In this document: piece after piece, positions 9,188 through 17,881 of the stretch
How positions within the stretch are numbered: the first letter of the stretch is position 1
Layout of the letters: every line of letters starts with the position of its first letter
Assembly: GCA_033795365.1 (NCBI GenBank)
Contig: JARYGU010000002.1
Span: 372,001 to 436,000, forward strand
Direction of reading: 5' to 3'
DNA length: 64,000 nucleotides
Origin: JARYGU01 sp033795365
GTDB taxonomy: Bacteria; Pseudomonadota; Alphaproteobacteria; Rhizobiales; Rhizobiaceae
Program-made: the position numbers and the translations under genes
The notes under the pieces: model-generated
Database searches by the model: none
What the model was told of the DNA's origin: nothing
Seen by the model: the letters and a program-made list of their open reading frames with translations, nothing else

Positions 9188-9670
9188 ATGCTTTTAGAAT
9201 ATTTTCAGATGATCGACCGCGTCGAAGCCGTCGATGCCGAACGAAAGACACTGACGGCGCGGTCCGTCGTGCCGGCAAAAAGTCCTGTCTTCGAGGGACA
9301 TTTCCCGGGTATGCCTCTGGTGCCGGGCGTGCTGCTCATCGAAACGATGGCGCAAGCCTCGGGCTTCCTGGTGCTCGCGGCCACCGACTTTGCCGCGATG
9401 CCCTTCCTGATGAGCGTCGACGGAGCGAAGATGCGCAGCTTCGTCGAGCCGGAGGCGGTGCTCGACATCGAGGCTTTCCTTGAGCATGACGGTTCCGGTT
9501 TCGCTGTGACGAAGGCGAAGATAACTTCGGGCGGCAAGAAGATCTGCGATGCGCAGCTCAAATTGCGCACCATGCCGTTCGACGAGGTGCCGCTTGCCGA
9601 TATCGTGCGCAAGCGGGCAGGCGAGGTCGGGCTGTTCGACGCCATGGCCGGCAAGGGGAAACAGGAATGA
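9188..9670 (+). CDS. fabZXL: 3-hydroxyacyl-ACP dehydratase of the VLCFA cluster (FabZ-like)
   Basis: Hot-dog-fold dehydratase that removes water from 3-hydroxyacyl-AcpXL during very-long-chain elongation. From the ATG at 9188 the product is 160 residues. The FabZ catalytic region reads FEGHFPGMPLVPGVLLIETMAQ, with His38 and Glu52 as the predicted catalytic pair. The frame is open upstream to 9101 but that part shows no family similarity. The C-terminal extension after residue 135 is longer than in housekeeping FabZ. It overlaps fabF2XL by 4 bp. Confidence 0.9.
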   Translation: MLLEYFQMIDRVEAVDAERKTLTARSVVPAKSPVFEGHFPGMPLVPGVLLIETMAQASGFLVLAATDFAAMPFLMSVDGAKMRSFVEPEAVLDIEAFLEHDGSGFAVTKAKITSGGKKICDAQLKLRTMPFDEVPLADIVRKRAGEVGLFDAMAGKGKQE

Positions 9671-10866
9671 CGAAAGCTCCAAACGATGTGGTGGTCACAG
9701 GTATCGGCATCGTTACCTGCCAGGGTGTCGGCAAGGAGCCGCATGTGGCGCTGCTCGCTGGTGCGGAAGCGCCGCCGCTCAAGATCGAGGCGGAGCGCTT
9801 CGCACCCTATCCGGTGCATCCGCTGCCGGAGATCGACTGGTCGCAGCAGATCCCCAAGCGCGGCGACCAGCGGCAGATGGAGAACTGGCAGCGCCTCGGC
9901 GTCTTCGCGGCCGGGCTCGCACTCGACGATGCCGGCTTCAAGGACGACGCGGCCGCCTGCGCCACCATGGACATGATCGTGGGCGCGGGCGGCGGCGAAC
10001 GCGACATCAACGTCGATTCGCTGATCGTCGATGAGGGCCTGAAGCGCAACGATCGCGAAACGCTTCTCAACGAGAAACTGACGACGGAGCTTCGCCCGAC
10101 GCTCTTCCTGGCGCAGCTTTCCAACCTGATGGCGGGCAATATATCCATCGTTCATAAGGTGACGGGCTCCTCGCGCACCTTCATGGGCGAGGAGGCGGCA
10201 GGCATTACGGCGGTCGAAACGGCGTTCTTCCGCATTCGCGCCGGCCAGTCGAGCCATATGCTGGTGGGCGGCGCCTTCGTTGCGGAACGCCAGGACGTCA
10301 TCCTCCTCTATGAGGCGATCCAGGCCCATGCGACCGGCGACTGGGCGCCGCTCTGGTCCCGCGACGAGGCAGCCGGCGGCGGCATCGTCATCGGTTCGGC
10401 AGGCGCTTTCCTCGTTCTGGAATCGCGCGAACATGCCGAAGCGCGCGGCGCGCATATCTATGCGACGATCGACCGGATCGGCGGCGACCGCGGCAGGCGT
10501 GAAGACGGCCGGATGGAAGGGCGTCTCGATACGCTCGTCGAAGGGTTTTCCTCCGACGCCTCGACCGTCGTCTTTTCCGGCGCATCCGGCATGCACGATC
10601 TGACCGGGCGCGAAAGGGCGTGGCTCGCGCGCCGTTTCCCCGGAACTGCCGTTCGCGGCTTTGCGGGTGCGACCGGCCATGCCCTGGAAACGCATTTTCC
10701 GCTCGGCCTGGCGCTTGCCGCGCTTGCGCTTGATACGGGAGCCAAGGTTCCGCCTTTCGATCCCGAAACGGAAACGCCGATGTCCGAGCCCGCCAAGGCG
10801 GCCGTCGTGACCACGATCGGCCACGGCCGCGGCGAGGGTGCCGCCATTCTTTCGGCCGAGAAGTGA
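9667..10866 (+). CDS. fabF2XL: Beta-ketoacyl-ACP synthase paralogue FabF2XL lacking the catalytic cysteine
   Basis: 399-residue thiolase-fold ketosynthase-like protein of the VLCFA lipid A cluster. It starts VVVTGIGIVTCQGVG like FabF. Where active KAS II enzymes have the TACTSG-type nucleophile elbow, this protein reads MGEEAAG, so by my alignment the cysteine is replaced by Glu (about residue 176). The NAHGTS histidine region reads FSGASGMHD, with the histidine position apparently Ala or Ser. The second histidine is kept in GATGHALE. The pattern resembles a chain-length factor (KS-beta) subunit. It is followed 13 bp later by the intact fabF1XL, which suggests a heterodimer; that is inference. 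No frameshift is seen, so this is not a decayed gene. Confidence 0.88.
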   Translation: MTKAPNDVVVTGIGIVTCQGVGKEPHVALLAGAEAPPLKIEAERFAPYPVHPLPEIDWSQQIPKRGDQRQMENWQRLGVFAAGLALDDAGFKDDAAACATMDMIVGAGGGERDINVDSLIVDEGLKRNDRETLLNEKLTTELRPTLFLAQLSNLMAGNISIVHKVTGSSRTFMGEEAAGITAVETAFFRIRAGQSSHMLVGGAFVAERQDVILLYEAIQAHATGDWAPLWSRDEAAGGGIVIGSAGAFLVLESREHAEARGAHIYATIDRIGGDRGRREDGRMEGRLDTLVEGFSSDASTVVFSGASGMHDLTGRERAWLARRFPGTAVRGFAGATGHALETHFPLGLALAALALDTGAKVPPFDPETETPMSEPAKAAVVTTIGHGRGEGAAILSAEK

Positions 10867-10879
10867 TGAGGAACGCGCC

Positions 10880-12166
10880 ATGACCAACGCTGCTTACAGG
10901 GATCATCTCGGCCGCCCGATCGTCGCCGTCACCGGCATGGGCATCGTCACCTCGCTGGGGCAGGGCCTGACGGACAACTGGAACGCGCTGACGGGCGGCG
11001 TCTCCGGGATCCATTCCATCACGCGCTTTCCCGTCGATGGCCTCAGCACGCGCATTGCCGGAACGGTCGACTTCGTCAACGTTCCGGTCGAGAACCCGGT
11101 CGAACGCTCTTATGCCTATGCACGCGAGACGACCGACGAGGCCTTGGCGCAGGCCGGCCTCTCCGGCGATTTCGGCGGCCCGCTCTTTCTTGCCGCCCCG
11201 CCGATCGAGCCGGAATGGAGCGCACGTTTCGAGCTTGCCGACCGCGCGCCGGCCTCGCAGCGTCCCGGCGATGCTTACGACCGTTTCCTCAGCGTCCTTC
11301 GGGAAAAGCCGGATCCGGTGCTGCATGAAGCCTGGCTCTTCGGCTCCATCTCCGAGCGGCTTGCCGACCGCTACGGCACGCGCGGCCTTCCGGTGACGCT
11401 TTCGACCGCCTGCGCGTCCGGCGCCACGGCGATCCAGCTCGGGGTCGAGGCGATCCGCCAGGGGCGCACCGATCGGGCGCTGACGGTCGGCACGGATGGA
11501 TCGGTGACCGCCGAGGCATTGATCCGATTCGCGCTGCTTTCCGCGCTTTCCACCCAGAACGATCCGCCGCAGAAGGCCTCCAAGCCCTTCACCAAGGATC
11601 GAGACGGTTTCGTGATTGCGGAAGGCGCTGCAACCCTGGTGCTGGAATCGCTGGAATCGGCGGTTGCCCGCGGCGCGCGGGTCCTCGGCATCCTCAAGGG
11701 CTGTGGCGAGAAGGCCGACCATTTCCATCGCACGCGCTCCTCGCCCGACGGCGGGCCGGCAATCGCGACGATCCGCGCCGCGCTTGCCGATGCCGGGATC
11801 GACGAAAGCGGCATCGGCTACATCAATGCGCACGGCACTTCGACGCCGGAAAACGACAAGATGGAATATCTGTCCATGTCGACCGTCTTCGGCGAGGGGC
11901 TGGCGAAGATCCCGGTTTCCTCCAACAAGTCGATGATCGGCCATACGCTGACGGCAGCCGGTGCGATCGAGGCCGTGTTCTCGATCCAGACCATGCTGAC
12001 CGGCACGCTGCCGCCGACGATCAACTACCAGAATCCGGATCCCGCCATCGTGCTCGACGTGGTGCCGAACGTGAAGCGCGACAGCCGGGTTTCCGCCGTG
12101 CTTTCCAACTCCTTCGGCTTCGGCGGGCAGAATGCAAGCCTTGTCATGACGGCAGAACCGGCTTAA
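10880..12166 (+). CDS. fabF1XL: Beta-ketoacyl-ACP synthase FabF1XL (KAS II-like)
   Basis: Condensing enzyme for elongation of the very-long-chain acyl-AcpXL. From the ATG at 10880 the product is 428 residues. The catalytic triad is complete: Cys178 in STACASG, His318 in NAHGTSTPENDK, and His355 in SMIGHTLTAAGA. The upstream in-frame ATG at 10838 lies inside fabF2XL and gives residues with no family match, so 10880 is preferred; GAGGAACG precedes it. It is paired with the cysteine-less fabF2XL and followed by adh2XL. Confidence 0.94.
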   Translation: MTNAAYRDHLGRPIVAVTGMGIVTSLGQGLTDNWNALTGGVSGIHSITRFPVDGLSTRIAGTVDFVNVPVENPVERSYAYARETTDEALAQAGLSGDFGGPLFLAAPPIEPEWSARFELADRAPASQRPGDAYDRFLSVLREKPDPVLHEAWLFGSISERLADRYGTRGLPVTLSTACASGATAIQLGVEAIRQGRTDRALTVGTDGSVTAEALIRFALLSALSTQNDPPQKASKPFTKDRDGFVIAEGAATLVLESLESAVARGARVLGILKGCGEKADHFHRTRSSPDGGPAIATIRAALADAGIDESGIGYINAHGTSTPENDKMEYLSMSTVFGEGLAKIPVSSNKSMIGHTLTAAGAIEAVFSIQTMLTGTLPPTINYQNPDPAIVLDVVPNVKRDSRVSAVLSNSFGFGGQNASLVMTAEPA

Positions 12167-12215
12167 TCGGACCGCCGACGACAATAAAAGACGCCGAAGG
12201 CGAAGGAAGACACTC

Positions 12216-13244
12216 ATGCGCGCCCTGCAGCTTCTCGATGACCGCAAGCTCGAGCTGACCGACATACCCGAGCCGGAAGCGCCGGGTCCCGGCGAAGTCA
12301 CGCTTCGCGTCAAGGCCGTGGCGCTCAACCATATCGACGTCTGGGGCTGGCGCGGCATGGCCTTCGCCAAGCGCAAGATGCCGCTCGTCATCGGCGCGGA
12401 AGCCGCCGGCGTCGTCGAGACGCTCGGTCCGGGTGTCTCCAGCGTCCTGCCCGGCCAGCTCGTCTCGATCTACGGCGCGCGCACCTGCGGGCTTTGCAAG
12501 GCCTGCCGCGAGGGGCGCGACAATCTCTGCGAACATGTCGGCGGCGTTCACGGCTTCCACCTCGACGGCTTCGCGCAGGAGAAGGTAAACCTGCCCGCCC
12601 GCCTGCTGGTGCCGGCTCCCCCCGGCGTCGATGCCGTCGGCGCGGCGCTTGCACCCGTTACCTTCGGCACGGTCGAGCATATGCTCTTCGACAATGCGAA
12701 GCTGGAACCTGGCGAGACGATTCTCGTTCATGCCGGCGGTTCGGGCATCGGCACGGCGGCGATCCAGCTCGCCAAGAAGATCGGCTGCACTGTCATCACC
12801 ACGGTCGGCTCCAATGACAAGATCGAGAAGGCGAAGGCACTCGGCGCCGACCATGTGATCAACTACCGCGAGGACCGCTTCGAAGGCGTGGTGCGCAAGC
12901 TGACGAAGAAGAAGGGCGTCGATGTCGTCTTCGAGCATGTCGGCAAGGACACATGGGCCGGCTCCATGCTCTGCCTGAAGCGGGGAGGGCGGCTCGTCAC
13001 CTGCGGCTCGACCTCGGGCGTCTCGACCGACATGAACCTGATGATGCTGTTCCAGCAGCAGTTGAAGCTTCTCGGCTCCTTCGGCTGCCGGATGGAAAAC
13101 ATGGCGAACGCCATGCAGAAGATGGCGCGCGGCATCGTTCATCCGGTCATCGACACGGAAGTGACTTTCGACGGCATCGCAACGGCGCTCGAGCGCATGG
13201 AATCGCGCCAGATCTTCGGCAAGATCGTCCTCAAGGTGGACTGA
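12216..13244 (+). CDS. adh2XL: MDR-superfamily dehydrogenase/reductase of the VLCFA cluster (AdhXL)
   Basis: 342-residue medium-chain dehydrogenase/reductase with an N-terminal GroES-like domain and a Rossmann domain (HAGGSGIGTAAIQLAKKIGC, about residues 172-191). A structural zinc site is visible as Cys91, Cys94, Cys97 and Cys105 in the CGLCKACREGRDNLC loop. The catalytic zinc ligands are not: the usual Cys is Asn38 (ALNHIDVW) and the GHE motif reads GAEAAG. It is therefore more like a quinone oxidoreductase or enoyl reductase than a classical alcohol dehydrogenase. Inferred role: reduction in VLCFA synthesis. The lpxXL start follows 5 bp after its stop. Confidence 0.9.
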   Translation: MRALQLLDDRKLELTDIPEPEAPGPGEVTLRVKAVALNHIDVWGWRGMAFAKRKMPLVIGAEAAGVVETLGPGVSSVLPGQLVSIYGARTCGLCKACREGRDNLCEHVGGVHGFHLDGFAQEKVNLPARLLVPAPPGVDAVGAALAPVTFGTVEHMLFDNAKLEPGETILVHAGGSGIGTAAIQLAKKIGCTVITTVGSNDKIEKAKALGADHVINYREDRFEGVVRKLTKKKGVDVVFEHVGKDTWAGSMLCLKRGGRLVTCGSTSGVSTDMNLMMLFQQQLKLLGSFGCRMENMANAMQKMARGIVHPVIDTEVTFDGIATALERMESRQIFGKIVLKVD

Positions 13245-13249
13245 CGGCT

Positions 13250-14185
13250 TTGCGGGTATTTCTCACACGCCTCGTCCTGGCGCTCAGGAATTTCCAGCAA
13301 TGGGCGGTGGCGCAGTTCGCCTTCGCGCTCTTGAATTTCCTGAAGCTGTTCCCCGCGGACCGGGCGATCAACCTCGCCGACCGTTTCGCGCGCTGGATCG
13401 GGCCGAAGACGCGCCGTCATACGCTGACGCTCATCAATCTGCGCAACGCCTTTCCGGAGAAGTCCGAGGCCGAGATCAACGAGATCGCACTGGAGAGCTG
13501 GGGGAATATGGGGCGGCTCGCCGCCGAATACGTCTTCCTGGACGAGCTTTTCGATTTCGATCCCTATAGCGACAAGGTGGGGCGGATCGAAGTGTCCGGC
13601 ATTCCGCTCTTCCTGGAGCTTCGCGACAATCCGCGCCCCTTCATCGTCTTCACCGCGCATACCGCCAATTTCGAGCTTCTGCCCGTCGCCGGCGCGGCTT
13701 TCGGTCTCGACGTGACAGTGCTCTTCCGTCCGCCGAACAATCCCTATATCGCCGAAAAGGTCTTCGCCTTCCGCCAGGCGCGAATGGGCCATCTCGTCCC
13801 ATCGCATGCCGGCTCCTCCTTCACGCTTGCGCGCAAGCTCGAAAGCGGCGGGGCGGTCGGCGTCCTCGTCGACCAGAAGTTCAAGAAGGGTCTCAGCACG
13901 TCCTTCTTCGGGCAGCCGGTCAAGACCAATCCGCTGCTTGCCAAGCTGGTGCGCCAGTTCGGCTGCGAGGTCTTCCCGGCGCGATGCATCCGGCTTCCCG
14001 GCAACCGCTTCCGCCTCGAAATCGAGCCGGCGATCGAAATACCGCGCAACGCCGCCGGCGCCGTCGACGTCGACGCGACCGCTCAGGTCCTCAACAACAA
14101 GGTGGAGGAATGGGTGCGGGAATACCCCGGTCAGTGGCTGTGGTACCACGATAGATGGAGCATCAAGCGGCAAATTATTACTTGA
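13250..14185 (+). CDS. lpxXL: Lipid A very-long-chain acyltransferase LpxXL
   Basis: Inner-membrane LpxL/HtrB-family acyltransferase that transfers the very-long-chain hydroxy acyl group from AcpXL to lipid A precursor. I chose the TTG at 13250: AAGGTGGA ends 9 nt upstream and no ATG or GTG is nearby; the product is then 311 residues, usual for LpxXL. The catalytic H-X4-E motif is seen as HTANFE, followed by VTVLFRPPNNPYI and LVDQKFKKG. The C-terminal PGQWLWYHDRW is typical of the family. It is the last gene of the cluster. Confidence 0.93.
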   Translation: MRVFLTRLVLALRNFQQWAVAQFAFALLNFLKLFPADRAINLADRFARWIGPKTRRHTLTLINLRNAFPEKSEAEINEIALESWGNMGRLAAEYVFLDELFDFDPYSDKVGRIEVSGIPLFLELRDNPRPFIVFTAHTANFELLPVAGAAFGLDVTVLFRPPNNPYIAEKVFAFRQARMGHLVPSHAGSSFTLARKLESGGAVGVLVDQKFKKGLSTSFFGQPVKTNPLLAKLVRQFGCEVFPARCIRLPGNRFRLEIEPAIEIPRNAAGAVDVDATAQVLNNKVEEWVREYPGQWLWYHDRWSIKRQIIT

Positions 14186-14186
14186 T

Positions 14187-14213
14187 TTGTCATACAATTG
14201 TTCCTGATATATT
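14187..14213 (+). promoter_or_regulatory. Possible promoter in the AT-rich spacer before the PAS gene
   Basis: TTGTCA (14187-14192) and TATATT (14208-14213) are 15 bp apart, shorter than ideal. The whole spacer 14186-14422 is clearly AT-richer than its surroundings and has a second TATAAAA-containing stretch near 14367, so a promoter for the PAS gene is likely somewhere here even if these hexamers are not the ones used. Confidence 0.3.
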
Positions 14214-14422
14214 TCCCAGGGCACGAAATCCTGAAAAAAGAGCTGCCCCGATAAATAACGGTTTGATCTCCTGCGGAATGGCTGTTAGCGTTTTCAGGCT
14301 TGAAGGCGCTTGGGCGTATCCGTATGGGGGGATCGGCAGGCCGCAGCTAGAGGATTTTCTGCGGTATAAAAGTATTTCATTTTATAGCATGCTGTATTTG
14401 TCAGCATTATTGGGGGTGAGGC

Positions 14423-15136
14423 GTGAAGTCTCTCGTAGAGTTGTTTTGGTTCAAGTATTCGCAACTGAAGCACGCTGTGCAGAGTGAAGATGAAGGGCTT
14501 GTTTCCATCCTCGACCGGGAAATAGAGCCGGCGCTCGCCTCCGTCTTCCGGCAGGAAGCAAAGGACAATGCCGAGCTTCGCGAGCAGTTTCAGGTTATCA
14601 TCGATCTTTTGCGCGACGGAGCGGGAGACGAGGTTCGAGTGATCCGGCATTCCTCCCAGCTGGAATCGCTGCTGGACCGCTATTTCGGCACCTTGACGTC
14701 GCCGAAGACGGAGGTCTCGTCCGGCTTGCGGCCTCTTGCCGTCCGCAACGGCAACTCCGAGCCCGCCGATGACGGCCTTCTCAACGAAGCCATTCTCGAC
14801 AGCTTGCCGGATCGCGTGGCCGTCATCACCACCGACTACAGATATCTCTATTCGAATACGGCCAATGCGCGCCGTTTCAACGAGAAGCCGATCGATCTCG
14901 TCGGCCGCCATATCGTGGAATACATCGGCATCCAGCGGTTCGAAAGCCGCGTGAAGCCCAGCCTCGATCGCTGCTTCTCCGGCGAAACCGTCGAATACAC
15001 CTATCTGTCGTCGCGCCAGCCCGGCGCCGCCATATGCTGCCGGATGACGCCCTGCCGATCGAACGCCGGCAATATACTGGGCGCCATCATGACGCTGCAC
15101 GAAAGCCGCGACCGGCGCGGGCACATCGCCGCTTGA
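14423..15136 (+). CDS. PAS-domain protein without a recognisable output domain
   Basis: 237 residues, starting at GTG 14423 with a GGGGGTGAGG ribosome-binding region just upstream. Residues about 1-95 form a mostly helical, charged segment of unknown family. Residues about 115-225 form a PAS-like domain, LNEAILDSLPDRVAVITTDYRYLYSN-type start with GRHIVEYIG and LGAIMTLHE at the end. No kinase, GGDEF or helix-turn-helix domain follows, so it is a single-domain sensor that must act through partners. It lies after lpxXL with its own AT-rich upstream region. Function unknown. Confidence 0.75.
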   Translation: MKSLVELFWFKYSQLKHAVQSEDEGLVSILDREIEPALASVFRQEAKDNAELREQFQVIIDLLRDGAGDEVRVIRHSSQLESLLDRYFGTLTSPKTEVSSGLRPLAVRNGNSEPADDGLLNEAILDSLPDRVAVITTDYRYLYSNTANARRFNEKPIDLVGRHIVEYIGIQRFESRVKPSLDRCFSGETVEYTYLSSRQPGAAICCRMTPCRSNAGNILGAIMTLHESRDRRGHIAA

Positions 15137-15202
15137 GGCGCCTCGCATGTCGTTATCACACAATCGTCGCGCATGTTGCGCGATATGCATCGGCTCGCGT
15201 GA

Positions 15203-15559
15203 CTACCGGTCTGACCATACCCCGAGTTCGTATCCGTCCGGATCCTCGAACTGGAAGCGCCGCCCTCCGGGGAAGTCGAAGATCGGCTTGCTGATCCGGC
15301 CGCCGGCCTTCTCGACGCGCGAGACCGCATCTTCGAGGTCGTCCGCAAACAGGATGACGAGCGGTCCGCCGGCGGCGGAAACGGGCGCGAATGTGGTGAA
15401 ACCGCCGGTCAGCCGCCCGTCCTGGAATTCGCAATATTGCGGACCGTAGTCGGTGAAGGTCCATCCGAACGCGCTGCCGTAGAATGCCTTGGAGGCGGCG
15501 ATGTCCTTCACGTTGAATTCGATATAGTCGATTTTCCGGTCGCTTCCTCTGGTGCTCAT
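15203..15559 (-). CDS. VOC-family (glyoxalase/bleomycin-resistance fold) protein
   Basis: 118-residue vicinal oxygen chelate protein: IDYIEFNVKDIAASKAFYGSAFGW at the start and FEDPDGYELGVWSD at the end are typical of the single-domain glyoxalase-like family (PF00903). Start chosen at 15559 because GGAAGGAAA lies 6-14 nt upstream; an ATG six codons earlier is weaker. The substrate is not predictable. It lies 76 bp downstream of the SRPBCC gene on the same strand, so the two may be co-transcribed. Confidence 0.85.
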   Translation of the reverse strand: MSTRGSDRKIDYIEFNVKDIAASKAFYGSAFGWTFTDYGPQYCEFQDGRLTGGFTTFAPVSAAGGPLVILFADDLEDAVSRVEKAGGRISKPIFDFPGGRRFQFEDPDGYELGVWSDR

Positions 15560-15635
15560 CGTGTTTCCTTCCTTCATCTTTTTGTTTCAGCCGCATTTCT
15601 GCAATGCCAGGTGATTCCACCCGGCTGCAGACGCC

Positions 15636-16037
15636 CTACCGTTCCAGCAGCGCCTTCAGCGTCGCGAGATCCTTCTTTACATGTGCGGCATCCGCTTCGA
15701 ATGCCGCGTCATCCATGCCTTCCAGCCGCAATAGCGTGAACATCACTTCCGCACCGTCGCCATTCGGCACGACGCGCAGCGCGTTCTCCACGACGAGGCC
15801 GGAATCCATCGTGACGGTATGATCCAGCACGCCATGATCGTTCGGCGGGGTAAACCGGATGCGGACCTTGCCGACCGGACCGCCGTCGCCGATCCAGTCC
15901 TCGCCGTCGCGCGTCAGCCCCGATGCGAGACCGGATGCCCAGAGCGGCATGTTTTCCGGCTTGGAGGCGAACGCATAGACCTCCTTCCAGGGGCGCTCGA
16001 TACCGGTATGAACGATGCGGGCCTGCATTGTGGTCAT
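15636..16037 (-). CDS. SRPBCC (START/Bet v1-like) domain protein
   Basis: 133-residue protein with the SRPBCC small-ligand-binding fold: a first strand (ARIVHTGIERPWKEVYAFAS) followed by PENMPLWASG, a central VRIRFTPPNDHGVLDHTV and a C-terminal helix with VKKDLATLKALLE. Start chosen at 16037, with TAGGGAGA just upstream; the open frame runs 54 codons further upstream without similarity. Likely binds or modifies a hydrophobic ligand; no catalytic role can be assigned. Confidence 0.75.
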   Translation of the reverse strand: MTTMQARIVHTGIERPWKEVYAFASKPENMPLWASGLASGLTRDGEDWIGDGGPVGKVRIRFTPPNDHGVLDHTVTMDSGLVVENALRVVPNGDGAEVMFTLLRLEGMDDAAFEADAAHVKKDLATLKALLER

Positions 16038-16354
16038 GATAGTCTCCCTACTATATCCGGCCGATCCTACCAGAGTAGCGCCGGAAGGCATTGAACAAAA
16101 CGGACATGCCGGCCCTTCCTCCTGCATCCTGTCGCCCGAAGCGGACGGGTGGCGAGCGCGCCCATTCCCGAGCCCGAAAACGTCAACGTTACCAAACAAT
16201 CACTTGTCGTAAATCGATTTGAGTGCCAAAACAGCCCTGCTGCCGGACTCGGGGAGAAACTCTTTTCCTGTTCGCCGGTTCAGATGTTTTGCGCAGATTT
16301 TGACGGTGTTTTGATCTCCTCAGGCCTGCGCTCTTTCCTTACGGAGGTATAGAC
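16038..16354. other. 317-bp spacer between the SRPBCC gene and gnd
   Basis: Divergent promoter region. It holds the ribosome-binding site of gnd (ACGGAGGTAT, 16341-16350). No gene, repeat or convincing sigma-70 promoter pair was found; sequence after 16190 is AT-richer than the flanking genes, as expected for promoters. Confidence 0.5.
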
Positions 16355-17788
16355 GTGGCACAGGCGGAAATCGGGCTCATCGGTCTCGGCGTCATGGGGT
16401 CGAATCTGGCGCTCAACATTGCCGAAAAGGGCAACAAAGTCGCGGTGTTCAATCGTTCGCCCGAGCGGACCAGGGAATTTTACGAGGAAGCGGGCGATCT
16501 GAAGAGCCAGGTCATTCCCTGCGAGACCATCGAGGAGTTCGTCGCCGCCATCCGCCCGCCGCGGCCGATCATCATCATGATCAAGGCCGGCGAGCCGGTG
16601 GATCAACAGATGGCGCTCCTGAAGCCGCATCTGGAAAAGAACGACATCATGATCGACGCGGGCAACGCCAATTTCCGCGATACGATGCGCCGCTTCGACG
16701 CGCTCAAGGACAGCGGCCTGACCTTCATCGGCATGGGCGTGTCCGGCGGCGAGGAAGGGGCGCGTCACGGCCCCTCGATCATGGTGGGCGGCACGGAAGA
16801 GTCGTGGAAGCGCGTTGAAAAGGTGCTCACCTCCATCTCCGCCAAGTACAACGATGACCCCTGCGTCGCATGGCTCGGCGAGAACGGGGCCGGCCATTTC
16901 GTCAAGACGATTCACAACGGCATCGAATATGCCGACATGCAGATGATCGCCGAAATCTACGGCATCCTGCGCGACGGACTGAAGATGAGCGCCGGCGAGA
17001 TCGGCGAGGTCTTCGGCGCCTGGAACAAGGGCCGGCTCAACTCCTACCTCATCGAGATCACAGAAAAGGTGCTGAAGGCCGCCGATCCGATCAGCGGCAA
17101 GCCGATCGTCGACATGATCCTCGACAAGGCCGGCCAGAAGGGCACCGGCAAGTGGTCGGTGATCGAGGCGCAGAACATGGGCGTTCCGGCGACCGGCATC
17201 GAAGCCGCCGTTGCGGCACGCAGCATCTCCTCCATGAAGGATGAGCGCGAAGCCGCCGAGAAGGTTCTGGGTCTGCCGCCGGTCGGTGAATTCAAGGTTG
17301 CCGACAAGGCGGCCTTGCTCAAGGATCTCGAGGATGCGCTGCTTGCCGCGAAGATCGGCGCCTATGCGCAGGGTTTCGCGGTGATGTCGGCCGCGTCGAA
17401 GGAATTCGACTGGAACCTGCCGATGCCGACGATCGCCAGGATCTGGCGCGCAGGCTGCATCATCCGCTCGCAGTTTCTGGACGAGATCACCACGGCCTTC
17501 ACCAAGGATCCGCATGTCGCGAACCTGATCGTGACGCCCGCCTTCGCGGCAATGGTCAAGGAAACCGACGGCGCACTGCGCCGCGTCGTTTCGGCCGCGG
17601 CCCTCGGCGGGCTGCCTGTTCCGGCGCTTGCCTCGGCTCTCGGCTATTTCGACAGCTACCGTCGCGGCCGCGGAACGGCGAACATCATCCAGGCGCAGCG
17701 CGACTTCTTCGGCGCCCACGGCTTCGACCGCATCGACGGTGCCGACAGCCACCACGGGCCGTGGAGCAGCAGCAGCATCGACGCCTGA
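16355..17788 (+). CDS. gnd: 6-phosphogluconate dehydrogenase (decarboxylating)
   Basis: Oxidative pentose-phosphate enzyme converting 6-phosphogluconate to ribulose 5-phosphate, CO2 and NADPH. The 477 residues match the long (about 470) dimeric form. Visible are the Rossmann motif GLIGLGVMGSNLALN at residues about 6-20, GVSGGEEGARHGPSIM, the catalytic lysine region FVKTIHNGIEYADMQ and the C-terminal SYRRGRGTANIIQAQRDFFG. Starts at GTG 16355, with a strong ACGGAGG site. It ends at a perfect terminator hairpin. Confidence 0.97.
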   Translation: MAQAEIGLIGLGVMGSNLALNIAEKGNKVAVFNRSPERTREFYEEAGDLKSQVIPCETIEEFVAAIRPPRPIIIMIKAGEPVDQQMALLKPHLEKNDIMIDAGNANFRDTMRRFDALKDSGLTFIGMGVSGGEEGARHGPSIMVGGTEESWKRVEKVLTSISAKYNDDPCVAWLGENGAGHFVKTIHNGIEYADMQMIAEIYGILRDGLKMSAGEIGEVFGAWNKGRLNSYLIEITEKVLKAADPISGKPIVDMILDKAGQKGTGKWSVIEAQNMGVPATGIEAAVAARSISSMKDEREAAEKVLGLPPVGEFKVADKAALLKDLEDALLAAKIGAYAQGFAVMSAASKEFDWNLPMPTIARIWRAGCIIRSQFLDEITTAFTKDPHVANLIVTPAFAAMVKETDGALRRVVSAAALGGLPVPALASALGYFDSYRRGRGTANIIQAQRDFFGAHGFDRIDGADSHHGPWSSSSIDA

Positions 17789-17809
17789 CGGGACCTTTCC
17801 CAGGAAAAC

Positions 17810-17844
17810 GAAAGCCCGGAGCGATCCGGGCTTTCTGCCGTTTT
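17810..17844 (+). terminator. Rho-independent terminator after gnd
   Basis: Perfect 11-bp stem GAAAGCCCGGA (17810-17820) / TCCGGGCTTTC (17825-17835) with GCGA loop and a downstream TTTT (17841-17844). It lies between the convergent gnd and LacI-family genes and may serve both strands. Confidence 0.8.
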
Positions 17845-17881
17845 GAGGGGCGGCCGTTCGTTTTGGTGGCGCTCCGGCAAC

